Shown piece by piece: positions 22,853 through 34,089 of a stretch of DNA of 64,000 nt. Under the pieces are notes generated by a model. That model was not told the DNA's origin. It saw only the letters and a list, made by a program, of their open reading frames with translations, and did not search any database. Made by a program: the position numbers and the translations under genes. This DNA comes from Dastarcus helophoroides. Taxonomy: Eukaryota; Arthropoda; Insecta; Coleoptera; Bothrideridae. Position 1 is the stretch's first letter, and each line of letters opens with the position of its first letter. The DNA lies in contig CM053327.1 in the NCBI GenBank assembly GCA_028583605.1, forward strand, positions 31,217,126 through 31,281,125. Direction: 5' to 3'.

Positions 22853-23139
22853 GTGAAAAATTGAAATACAAATATTGTCCCCTGAAACAAAGAAAGATTA
22901 AAAAACACAACAGAGATTGCTCTAACGCGTTTTAATAGCGAAGCTATCATCTTCAGAGGGATATAGATCTTTCTGAGATATCCAAGCTATCATTAGTATC
23001 TCTCTGAAGATGATAGGTTGGTTATCGAAACGCGTTAGAGCAACCTTTGTTGTGTTTTTTAATCCTTCTTGGTTTCAGGGGACAAGATTTGTATGTCAAT
23101 TTTTGAAGATAATCAAGGACCAGTCTATTCCACCAAAAT
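22853..23139. mobile_element. Foldback repeat D, copy f
   Basis: Left arm from gaaatacaaatattgtcccc, a damaged minus-strand ribozyme segment, a plus-strand ribozyme segment (23000-23040), then the full right arm ending accagtctattccaccaaaa. Confidence 0.8.
23000..23040 (+). ncRNA. Hammerhead-like ribozyme motif, family D (copy f)
   Basis: Stem I CUCU/AGAG, box CUGAAGA (23004-23010), extra U (23011), stem II GAUAG/UUAUC (one G-U pair), GAAA (23027-23030), stem III A-C/G-U, cleavage base U. Sense orientation in hdc intron 2. The opposite-strand partner in this copy has lost the GAAA box. Confidence 0.55.
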
Positions 23140-23389
23140 CATTGACTGGTCAGGTTATTTCGTTGCTATTAAAATAAAACATTTTTTTAAATATTTCATC
23201 TTCTAAATTCTACAGCCTAAACCATGGCACAATATCTTATGACAAATTAAATTCCATCTGTCTGAATTACTCAGAAAATGATAATTAAATCCATAATTTG
23301 GACAATCGGATTCGTAACATGTCTAAAAAGACTTTTTTACAGGATGTCCTAATGGGAAGATTCTGATTCAGAGGCGTTTCGCTTTTGGA

Positions 23390-24345
23390 ATGATTGACAT
23401 ATTACTTCTGTCTTAACTGCTTTGAATTTAAGTCACTTTTATTTCGGAGAATGTTAGCTGGGCTGATATACCGAGTTACCGAGCTCTATCTGTCTTGTCT
23501 TTCTTTCCATAGTCTTTGAAGATGAATTTCGCTTCTGATATGGTTGACGTACTGAGTTATCGCACTCTTTTGTTTCGAATTTTTGCTTTAATGTCTGCAG
23601 AGAAGTATACCTTAGGTGTGATTACTAAGTTTCTGTGGCCTTCCTATCTTGACTATCTTATCTCTTATGGTGCCATAACCTTGATTTTCATCCACGTCTT
23701 CACGAATGAGTTTCGCTTCTGGTATCTATGACATACCGAGTATACCGAGTTACATATGTTAAATCTTAGTATTCATTTTATAGCCTTTAAAGATAAATTT
23801 GCTCTTTAATGACTTATGGAGTATCCGTGGGCCGTCTGCCTTTTATGTGTCCATTTTTTATGTTGGAAAGAGTATGATGTCTGGGGTCTCTGGTATGGCT
23901 GACGCACTGAGTTACCATACTCCGCTGTTAAAATTCTGATTTTCATAAATTCATATACAAATCTTGTCCCCTGAAACCAACAAAGATTAAAAAACTTAAC
24001 AACAGTTGCTCTAACGCGTTTCGATAGTCAAGAGGATACTCTGATCAGAGGGATACTCTGTTTTTATTCCACAGTCTTTGCTAATGAGTTTGGCTTCTGA
24101 CATGATTGACATACTGAATTGTCCTATGCTGTATCGACTGCACTCTTTGCATGTTTCCTCACTTTTGAAGAGCTTCGCCTTTGGTATGGCTAAAATACCA
24201 GATGATGATGAGATGATTGACATACTAAATTGTCTTACTCTGTATCGACTGCACTCCTTGATTTTTTCCTTACTTTGGAAGAGCTTCGCCTTTGGTTTGG
24301 CTAACATACCGATTTACCGTGCTTTGCTTGCATTTTGGTATTGTT
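23390..24345. repeat. Imperfect tandem repeats (TTCGCTTCTG...GACATACCGAGTTA type)
   Basis: Segments resembling 'gagtttcgcttctg.tatg' followed by '.tgac.tac.gagtta' recur near 23525, 23705, 24085 and 24170-24310. The last two are close copies of about 130 bp, which creates a 90-codon ORF that is not a credible gene. Repeat D copy g lies inside. Confidence 0.55.
23950..24060. mobile_element. Foldback repeat D, copy g (degenerate)
   Basis: Left arm (atacaaatcttgtcccctga ...) to ctctaacgcgtttcgatagt, followed by a scrambled centre (gaggatactctgatcagagg). No functional ribozyme core is left. Confidence 0.65.
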
Positions 24346-24349
24346 TCTG

Positions 24350-25040
24350 AAGAAGTTCCCTACGATGGCGACGCCCATTCTTAGTGATTCATTGACTCGG
24401 TCACGAATAAGCTCTTTTTTCAGATTTCAAGGTCTAATCGAAAATATAATTAGAGTTCTCCATTGTAGGGCGCCAAATTATGCAAGGCGAAGGATAAATG
24501 AAACAAATTTATGCAAATTGATGGGAGTTGTGCTGCTTATTTCATCAGACCCAAACAATCTTTTTTTGAATCAAGTTACATTATACCAGCATCTGTTGGA
24601 ATCTCATACATGGCACGTCGATTGCTGTTGATGTTTCTAGACTGGTAAATAACTTGGTAAGACGCAGTAAACTAAGCGCATTGTAATTAACAGCTATTAA
24701 TTCAATTAGAACGACTGCATGAGTAAGGTTGAGGATTAAGACGTGTTCAGTGTTCACCGTGTGCCTGAAGTAGTTAGCACTAGACACATTTCATACTTAG
24801 TAAATGCGGATTACACTTAGTCATACTTAGGCCGACTTATTTACATATAACGCCTAATTTCTAATAACTTCTTACCGTATATATAAGATTTGAGCACAGA
24901 GGATTACACTTACTTAAAGCACTTGCGAATTCTCTAACTTTGCAATTTCTGCGAATCACGTCATCGATTCGGAGGATGTAGAATCTCTACCTAATAATTA
25001 TCTAAGCACTGACTGACAAACAACATACAACCTAAATTGG
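24350..25040. other. Low-repeat intronic stretch, no gene recognised
   Basis: Short ORFs exist on both strands around 24335-24790, none with a recognisable family. Nothing else seen. Confidence 0.4.
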
Positions 25041-25210
25041 ATGGGTCTAAAAGCATAAAATTTCATACAGATGTTCCCCGTAATACGTAGGCGAGCAGTA
25101 AGAGAGGATTTCTCAAAATTCAGCCTCTCATGTGGTAAAAATCGGCATTAAAAACCACTTGGACTGTATGCAATGAATAATAAACGCTATTGTATTTAAA
25201 GTTGCCTGTA
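25040..25210. repeat. Interspersed repeat F, copy 1
   Basis: Matches 52320-52500 in order: atttcataca, gtaatacgtagg.gagca, gaggattt.tcaaaattc.gc, ctc...gtaaaaat.ggcatta, attgtatttaaagttgcct. Non-coding. Confidence 0.65.
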
Positions 25211-25379
25211 CGCATTGAGATTTAATATCGTTGATGAATCTGTCATTACAACAACCAAATTTATGCATATTTTGTCATTTTACGAGTTATTTTTTTTTAA
25301 TATAAACTTCTAAACATTAACGTTTTAAACAATTTGCCATCATAATTTCTAAATTAAGCCAAAATTTAGCTTTCTGCTT

Positions 25380-27460
25380 TTTTTCAAAATTTCAAGTTTA
25401 GATTTTTACTTTTTGAAATGTCAGCGTTAAAATCTAAATTTAAGTAAGATTTGAATTCTCGTTATGCAGTTTGTTCAAAAGTTTAAAAATTTGTGGTTTA
25501 AAAAATCAGATTCTTCAAAAAATTTATACATTTTCAGGAACGGGTGAATTTTATAAAAAGGCGAAGTCACAAAAGTTCCAGGTTTCGAGAACAAAATTAA
25601 AAAAAAAACGGAATTTTTACAAAAAGTAGATATTTAAAAAAAAATTCAAATTCTTGGAGAAAAAGTCGAAATTTTGATAATAAAAGGCCGACATTTTCAA
25701 ATAAAGTGAAATTTATGGAAAAAGTTCGAAAATGTTAAAAAGTCAACATTTGAAAAAATTTAATTGTTCATAAAAGTGAACATTTCCAAAAATAAGTCGA
25801 ATTGTTCAAATAAAAATTTAATTTACTACAATCAGATTCTTCAAAAAATTTAAAATTTTCAGGAACGGGTTAATTTTCTAAAAAGTCGAAGTTCCAAGTT
25901 TCGAGAAAGAAATTAAAAAAAAGAAGTTTTTACAAAAAGTAGATATTTAAAAAAAATTTAAATTCTTGGAGAAAAGATCGAAATTTTGATAATAATAGGT
26001 AGACATTTTCAAAGAAAGTGAAATTTATGAAAAAAATCCGAAAATATGAAAAAGTCGACATTTAAAAAATAATTAACTTTTTAAAAGTGAAAATTTCCTA
26101 GAATAAGTCGAATTTTTCAAATAAAAATTTAATGCACTACAGATTCTTCCAAAATTTAAAATTTTCAGGAACGGGTGAATTTTCTAAAAAGTCGAAGTCA
26201 CAAAAGTTCCAAATTCTGAGAAAGAAATTAAAAAAAGACTGAAGAGTTTACAAAAAGTATATATTTAAAAAAAAATCAAATTCTTGAAGAAAAAGTCAAA
26301 ATTTTGATAATAAAAGGCCGACATTTTCAAAGAAAGTGAAATTTATGGAAAAAGTACGAAAATGTCAAAAAGTCAATATTTAAAAAAATTTAATTGTTCA
26401 TAAAAGTGAAAATTTCCAAAATTAAGTCGAATTGTTTAAATAAAAATTTAATTTACTACAATCAGATTCTTCAAAAAAATGTAAAATTTTCAGGAACGGG
26501 TGAATTTTCTAAAAAGTCGAAGTCACAAAAGTTCCTAATTTCGAGAAAGAAATTAAAAAAACGAAATTCTCACAAAAAGTAGATATTTAAAAAAAATCAA
26601 ATTCTTGAAGAAAAGCTGGGAATTTTAATACCAAAAGGTGGAAAAGAAAGTGATATTTATGGAAACAGTTCGAAAATGTCAAAGTCAACATCTTTAAAAA
26701 ATTGAATTTTTCAAAAAAGTGAAAATTTCCAAAAATAAGTCGAATTTTTCAAATAAAAATTTAATTTACTACAATCAGATTCTTCAAAAATTTAAAATTT
26801 TCAGGAAGTGGTGAATTTTCTATAAAGTCGAAGTCACGAAAATTCAAAGTTTCGAGAAAGAAATTTAAAAAAACGAAATTTTTACAAAAAGTAGATATTT
26901 AAAAAAAATTCAAATTCTTGGAAAAAAGTCGAAATTTTGATAATAAAAGGTCGACATTTTCAGAGAAGTGACATTTATGGAAAAAGTTCGAAAACGTCAA
27001 AAAGTCAACATTTTAAGAAAAAGTTAATTTTTCAAAAAAGTAAAAATTTTTAAAACTAAGTCGAAATTTTCAAATAAAAATTTAATTTACTACAATCAAA
27101 TTCTTCAAAAATTTAAAATTTTCAGGAAGTGGTGAATTTTCTATAAAGTCGAAGCCACGAAAATTCAAAGTTTCGAGAAAGAAATTTAAAAAAAACGAAA
27201 TTTTTACAAAAATTTTCAAATAAAAATTTAATTTACTACAATCAGATTCTTCAAAAAATTTGAAATTTTCAGGAATGGGTGAATTTTATAAAAAGTCGAA
27301 ATCACAAAAGTTCCAAGTTTCGAGAAAGAAATTAAAAAGAACGAAATTTTTACAAAAAGAAAAAAATTTCAAATTCTTGGAGAAAAAGTCGAAATTAGCA
27401 AAGCAAAATTTTGATAAAAAACCTGAAAATCTGAGAACAAACCAAAATATGTCATAGTTT
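25380..27460. repeat. Tandem array, about 320-bp period, A-rich
   Basis: The landmark ttcaggaacgggtgaatttt (or the aagtgg variant) recurs near 25536, 25859, 26166, 26492, 26802, 27122 and 27270. The first six are 307-326 bp apart and the last unit is shortened. Each unit also has 'ctacaatcagattcttcaaa' just before the landmark. Satellite-like, non-coding. Confidence 0.85.
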
Positions 27461-28867
27461 TTAAAAAATTCGAAAACAAATCAAAATTTTAAAGAAAGGC
27501 GAAATTGTAAAACTATTTAAATTTACAAAAATGTTAAAATTTGGAGAAAGTGAATTAAATGGAAAATTTAAAATTTGAATAGTCAAAATTTTGAGAAAAA
27601 GCCAACATTTTGAGAAAAAGCCAAAAAAAGTCGAATTTTAAAAAACCAATCATTTCAAGTGAGGCAATATTTTCAAAAGTAGACACTTTAAAAAAATTTA
27701 ACTTTTGATAAAAATTTGAATCGTTTTTAAAGAAATCGAATGAATAAACAGTCCGATTTTCAGATAGACAAAATTTTGAGAAATTGCCAAAACTTTTAAA
27801 AAAGTTGAATTTTAAAAAATCAAAGATTTCTAGTCAGGCAATATTTTCAAAAGTAGATACTTTCAAAAAATTCAAATTTTAATAAAGATCTGAATCGTTT
27901 TTAAAGAAACGGAATGTAAAAACAGTCCGATTTTCAGATAGACAAAATTTTGAGAAAAAGCCAAAATTTTGAAAAAAGGTTGAATTTTAAAAAGCAAACA
28001 TTTCAAGTTGTTCAATATTTTCAAAAGTAGACACTTTTAAAAATTTTAAAATTTGATAAAGATCTGAATCATTTTTAAAGAAACCGAATGTTAAAATAAT
28101 CCGATTTTCAGATAGTTAAAATTTTCGGAAAAAGACAAATGTTTTGAAAAAAGTTGAATTTTAAAATTCAAACATTTCAAGTGGAGCAATATTTTCAAAA
28201 GTAGACACTTTCAAAAAATTCTAATTTTTATAAAGATTTGAATCGTTTTTAAACAAATTTAATTTACAAACAGTCCGATTTTCAGTCTAAGTTTAAGAAA
28301 AAAATCTAAATTTTGAAGAGTTGAATTTTAGATTACCAAACATTTCAAGTGGGGCAATATTTCAAAAGTACACTCTTTCAAAAAATTCAAATTTTGGTAA
28401 AGCTGTCAATCGTTTTTAAAAAAATCGAATGTAAAAACAATTCGATTTTCAGATAGTTAAAGTTTTCAGAAAAAGCCAAAATATTGAAAAAAAGTTGGAT
28501 TTTAAAAAGCAACTATTTCAAGTGAATCAATATTTTCAAAAGTAGACATTTTCAAAAAATTCAAATTTTGACAAAGCTGTCAATCGTTTTTAAAAAAATC
28601 GAATGTAAAAACAATTCGATTTTCAGATAGTCAAAGTTTTCAGAAAAAGCCAAAATATTGAAAAAAAGTTGGATTTTAAAAAGCAACTATTTCAAGTGAT
28701 TCAATATTTTCAAAAGTAGACACTTTTAAAAAATTCAAATTTTGATAAAAATCTGAATCGTTTTTAAAGAAACCGAATGTAAACATAGTACGATTTTCAG
28801 ATAGTTAAAATTTTGAGAAAAAGCCAAAGTTTTGACAAATGTTGAATTTTAAAAGATCAAATACTTT

Positions 28868-29029
28868 AAAAATTGAAGTACAAATCTTGTCCCCTGAAAC
28901 CGAAAGAAAGGTTGCTCTAACGCGTTTCGATAGTCAAGCTGTCATCTTTTAATCTTTCTTGGTTTCAGGGGACAAGATTTGTATTTCAATTTTTGAAGAT
29001 AATCAAGAACCAGTCCGTTCCACCAAAAT
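28868..29029. mobile_element. Foldback repeat D, copy h (deleted centre)
   Basis: Short left arm with aagtacaaatcttgtcccct, a truncated ribozyme segment (ctctaacgcgtttcgatagt), then the complete right arm to ccagtccgttccaccaaaat. It sits inside the 175-bp array. Confidence 0.75.
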
Positions 29030-29590
29030 GGATTTTTTTCCCAAATTTCGCCTTTGTTTGAATATTTCGATTTTGTTAAATCTTGGGATTTATTCAAAAT
29101 GTCTACTTCAATTTTTCTTAAAAATTTCAGGTTTTACAAAAATTTTCGCTGCTTCTTAAAAAACAATTAAATTTTTTTTCAAAATTTGAACTTTTTAAAT
29201 AATTCTATTGCTTTGAAAATTTCGATTTTTCAAAATTTAGAATTCCTTAAAAATTTCGGGTTGATTTTTTAGATACTTTCGACACACTTTTAAACAAAAA
29301 ATTTCCTGCTTTTTGAAAATTCTGACATTTTTGAAAATGTTGTAATTTTCTGAAAGGTGCACTTTTTTAATTGGATCTTTTTAAAAATCCAATATTTTCA
29401 TTAGATGCTCCGAATGTTTTGGAGTCATTTTTAAATGCACTTTGTGAAAATTTTAACCTCTTTGGAAAACTTCGCCTTGGTAATTTCGAAATTTCTAAAA
29501 GGTTTAATTTTTTTGGGAAAATTTTGACTATCCTTTATAATTGCCACATTTTTTAAATTTCAGCTGTTCCAAATTTCGCCCTTTTTTCAA
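29030..29590. repeat. T-rich segment inside the A-rich 175-bp array
   Basis: Degenerate repeat of opposite strand skew to both flanks, adjoining the right end of repeat D copy h. Probably co-inserted or inverted. No gene seen. Confidence 0.5.
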
Positions 29591-30659
29591 ACATTTCAAG
29601 TGAGGCAATATTTGCAAAAGTAGACACTTTCAAAAAATTCAAATTTTAATAAAGATATCAATCGTTTTGCAAGAAATCGAATTTAGCAATAGCCCGATTT
29701 TCAGAACATTTTGACAAAAGCCAAAATTTTAAAAACCAAACATTTCAAGTGAGGCAATATTTTCAAAAGTACACTTTCAAAAAATTCAAATTTTGATAAA
29801 GATTTGAATCGTTTTTAAAGAAATCGTATTTAAAAACAGTTCGATTTTCAGATAGTCAAAATTTTGAGAAAAAGCCAAAATTTTGAAAAAAGTTGAATTT
29901 CAAAAAATCAGGCATTTCGAGTGAGGCAATATTTTTAAAAGTAGACACTTTCAAAAAATTCAAACTTTGATAAAGATTTGAATCGTTTTTAAAGAAATCG
30001 AATGTATAAGCAGTCCGATTTTCAGATAGATAAACTTTTCAGGAAAAGCGAAAATTTTGAGAAAAGTTGAATGTTAAAAAATCAAACATTTCAAGTGAGG
30101 CAATATTTTCAAAGGTAGACACTTTCCAAAAATTCAAATTTTGATAAAGATTTGAATCGTTTTTAAAGAAATCGAATTTAAAAACAGTTCGATTTTCAGA
30201 TAGTCAAAATTTTGAGAAAAAGCCTAAATTTTGAAAAAAGTTGAGATTTAAAAAACCAAACATTTCAAGTGAGGCAATATTTTCAAAAGTACAAGCTTTC
30301 AAAAATTTAAATTTTGATAAATATTTAAATCGTTTTTAAAGAAATCGAATTTAAAAATAGTCCGATTTGCAGATAGTCAAAATTTTGAGAATGGGCCAAA
30401 ATTTAAAAAAAAAATTGAATTTTAAAAAATCAAACATTTCGAGTTAGGCAATATTTTCAAAAGTGGACACCTTTAAAAAATTTTCAAAATTTTGAGAAAA
30501 AGCCGAAATTTTGCGAAAAGCTGTATTTTAAAAAAGCAAGCATTTTAAGTGAGGCAATATTTTCAAAAGCAGACACTTTCAAAAAATTCAAATTTTGATA
30601 AAAATTTGAATCGTTCCTAAAGAAATCAAATATAAAAACAGTTCGATTTGCAGTAGAGT

Positions 30660-31175
30660 CGAGTCAACATTTTAAAAGGAGCAATAATAAGATGAGTACT
30701 TTCAAAAAAAAAAGGTCAATTTGTCAAAAATAACTCAACAATTTAAAAACTGTCAATATTTTCAAAACTCGAGAGAAAGTCAAAATATCCAAAAAATTAA
30801 AATTTTGAAAAGAAAAATTTCCAAAGAGTGGAAATTTGCGAATCAGAAAATTTAATAGACAAAATTATAAAAAAAAACAAAGCAAAAAATCAAAATTTAT
30901 ACAAAACAGAGTTGGAATTTTGAAATAAACAAAATTTCGAAAAAAATCTAAAATTTCAGAATTAAGTCAACATTTCGGGAAAAGGTTAAAATTTTGGGAG
31001 TCGAACGAAAAAATCGACGTTTTGAAAAAGGTGAATATTTTAAAATGTCGAGATTTTCAAAATAGGTTGAGCAATAAACACCCAATTTTTCAAAAAAAAA
31101 GCCGGAATTTTCACAAATGTGACCCAAGAACACTTTCTCTTCTTTCACTCAGACGAAGGCGCGGATATCAGACAG
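30660..31175. repeat. A-rich degenerate block with a defined right edge
   Basis: A-rich core repeat ending in a non-repeat segment, 'ctttctcttctttcactcag' followed by acgaaggcgcggatatca. The same ending (gatgaagacgcgggtatcac) closes the A-rich block at 58500-59060, so these are two copies of one larger unit. Confidence 0.55.
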
Positions 31176-31939
31176 TAACGTAATAAAAATCTTCTGCAGT
31201 TTCACTTATCGCTAAGAGAAGCTTTGGGTATCCACACCTTTTTAGAAATCCTGCAAGCTTGGTAACATAATCAGAGTAAGATTCATATTACGCTATGGAA
31301 TTTCATACATCATACAGTGAATTGCGAAGAATAAAGATTTAAATTTTTGAAATGATTGTCGAATTAAAATTTCTGGAATTATTGGTGAATTAACTGCTAC
31401 CCACGAATTTGATATCGTGAAATTACGATTTACTATTCGTTTTTTATTTATTTTTTTTATTTTAAGATCAAAAATCTTTTAAAAGGTTTTCATTTTGGGG
31501 AAAAAAATATTTTTTTGAATTTATTGATTGGGAAGTAGTTTTAAATTATAAATACATTTTTATATTTTGTATTTTTAGAAGTGTCCTATCCAAATTAATT
31601 ACAACATAACTGAGTTTTACTGGGTTACCATTAGGTTGATAATACTTCTGAAGGCACTGTTAATCCTGAACAAATGTTGTTGACTGATAACTGCAGATCA
31701 TATAAATATTTGACTTTGCTCTAAAGCTTTTATATAATAGACAGGAGATTTCCTTATCTATGCAGGATTATTCAATAGAAACAGAAAAGCGGTGCAATTT
31801 GCAACCGATTCAACCAAAATTTGACTAGCAGCAATACGATTAATTTAATTGTTTAAATTTTTTTATATTCATATGTGCTTTCTGTTAAATAAGTTTAAAC
31901 TCAAGCGGCCATAGGTATTTTAAGCAGTAGTAGAGTGTT
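31176..31939. other. Low-repeat intronic stretch, no feature recognised
   Basis: AT-rich sequence without recognisable gene, RNA or repeat. Confidence 0.4.
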
Positions 31940-32330
31940 GCCATTACTTCAAAAAGCTTCGCTAACGCGTGGAATGAAGCATCGAAATTCCGTAAAATGT
32001 ATAATTTCAAATTTTGATTCCACACAAACGGTACTGCTAAAAATCCTCATATTTTACTAGTTCGTTCAGCATATTTCCCTTAGTAATGTACTAGTTTTGT
32101 ATCAAAATCTATAAAACGATTTGGCTGCAATAAATTAAAATCTCTTCGAAAACCTTCTTTCGCCTTACATATTAAAAGTTTGAAATTGAATATCTCGGCT
32201 TCGATACTGGTACAGCATTTTTAATTTTGCAAGTGTAGGAGTAACACCGTTGGTAACATCTGACAGAACTTTAAAAGAAAATCTACAGATAAGCAAGTGA
32301 CCGATGAACTACTTTAATTAGTTTTAAACT
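31940..32330. repeat. Interspersed repeat E, copy 2 (inverted)
   Basis: Begins gttgccattacttcaaaaag and runs through 'tttcaaattttgattccaca', 'tgctaaaaatcctcatattt' and 'atatctcggcttcgatactg' to 'ggtaacatctgacagaactt'. This is the reverse of the block order at 14165 and 62518. Confidence 0.7.
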
Positions 32331-33460
32331 ACGCAGAAACATGAATCAACTTTGGTGAAATCTAGAATCATTAATTTTATCAAAAAAGTCTACTTAGAGC
32401 AGTTTTAAGTTACTTTTTTTTCTAAAATAATCCTAACCCTTTCAAAATACATACCATGATGAAAATTTTCTTTAATCCAATCCGTGCTACCGAGGGCAAA
32501 AACGTTGAAAATCCATTTTGTTTTGAAAACATCAATATAAACGTATACGTTAACGTTTTAAAAATTCATTAACTTAGTGCTAACCGCTCTTCCCTGCGCA
32601 AAACTCATATACCTTAATTGAAATAAATCAAGCCGTAACTCCATTTTATATGCGAGAGTGGCTTATACTATTTGCATTTAAATACGATGAAATTCGCAGT
32701 AACGCATCTGGTGCTTTTCCTGCTGGCTCCGTTGTCTAGATTTCGGGATTGTTTCCTGATAAATATGTTACACATTGTAATATTTTAGGTAGACTTAATA
32801 CAAGCTTCGGGTTTTAGTGTGATCCGAATCTCTTTAATAGTCGTCAAGAACACATGGCGAAAAATAAATTTTAACACTTTACAGATGGGCGTCAACATCT
32901 AAAAATGGACTGACTGTCTTTACGGATGCTCTAAAATCTAAATTGGTTATATGAAGTAATTAACATGACGTTGAAAATGGGAGTAGACCTTTTTTAGTTG
33001 CCGAATTCAATTAAAGGAATAAATGGAGCAAAAAATAGGGGGCCCCACGTCTGGCAATTTATGGTTACATTTATTTGAACTATAGCATTCATGCAAACCT
33101 TACATAAACGTTAGTCTGTATAAGGAGAACTTTAAAACTGATACTGATAAACAATGGGTTAAATGAGAAAGTCAAATAATTCTAATTGTCTTCCGATTGC
33201 CAGAAAAAGCCTTGCTTGGATTGGTGTTTATTTAAGTGTATTTTCTTTCATTCACAAATCAAGTTTACGCTCAAGAATCAGACGCCAATTTGATGCTGGT
33301 AGACAACTATTTATGTTGCCGATAGTTTTTTATAAAGCTTTTAATTTCGTTTTTTTCTTAAAGTGATTGTGTGTAGTGCGATGTTTTCGTAATGAATTCT
33401 AGTTGAAGTGACTGTATTTCCTGACGACCTAAATATATGGTGTAATAATGTGATTGTTTT
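32331..33460. other. Low-repeat intronic stretch, no gene recognised
   Basis: AT-rich sequence. A 67-codon ORF at 33163-33366 has no recognisable family. Confidence 0.35.
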
Positions 33461-33469
33461 GAAAATGCG

Positions 33470-33562
33470 GCTGCTTAAAGTGTTGCGGCTTAAAGTACTG
33501 CTGCTTAAAGTGCTGCTGCTTAAAGTGCTGCCGTTTAAAGTCCTGCAGCTTAAAGTGCTACT
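33470..33562 (+). repeat. 15-bp minisatellite (CTTAAAGTGCTGCTG)
   Basis: Six to seven tandem 15-bp units, mildly diverged. Because 15 is a multiple of three it keeps a 101-codon frame open (33408-33713) with LLKVL-type repeats. That ORF shows no other sign of being a gene. Confidence 0.85.
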
Positions 33563-34009
33563 ATTGTTGAAAATGCGTCATTTGAAAATCAAATGTCCTA
33601 ATTATTTGCCAACTGATACCTGTAAAAATTGCAAGGTTGAAATGCGACCTTATCTCGTCTTTTATCTTTTTCCACTGATATTGTTTGCAGATTGTAAAAT
33701 TGAAATTTCCTAAGGATAATACTTGTATCCTATAATTTTTTCTTAAGCTTTATTCAGATTCGAAACTGACAAAAATATCCATCGTGTACTATTTCATTTA
33801 TTTATTTTTTACTAGCTTTTAGAATAGGGACTTTTGTTGGTGATGCTTTTTATTAAAGAAGAAAGCTATTTATTTTTATTTATTTCGACAAACTCAAAGT
33901 TTAAATTTTTATTTTATTAACATCATCTAACGTTTATTTTTGCTTTCTAAGAAAAATTTACAATGAAATTTAAGCCCATATATATGTATGCAAGATACTA
34001 TCTTCAGAT

Positions 34010-34085
34010 CATCAGAGGGAGGGGGCAAAAGGGACAAATGCCCCGGGGCCCGCGCTTTATGGGGACCCGGTAATCAACCATGTTG
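34010..34085. other. Small GC-rich segment
   Basis: A run with gggggcaaaagggacaaatg followed by ccccggggcccgcgc. It stands out against AT-rich flanks and borders the left edge of the 1-kb repeat array. Function unknown. Confidence 0.4.
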
Positions 34086-34089
34086 GTAG

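Larger units (their letters stand above)
27600..30660. repeat. Tandem array, about 175-bp period, A-rich, interrupted once
   Basis: The landmark caagtgaggcaatattttca recurs at about 175-bp steps from about 27657 to 28693 and again from about 29600 to 30550. Each unit contains 'gaatcgtttttaaagaaatc' and 'cgattttcagatag'. The array is split at 28868-29590 by repeat D copy h and a T-rich segment of opposite strand skew. Confidence 0.85.
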
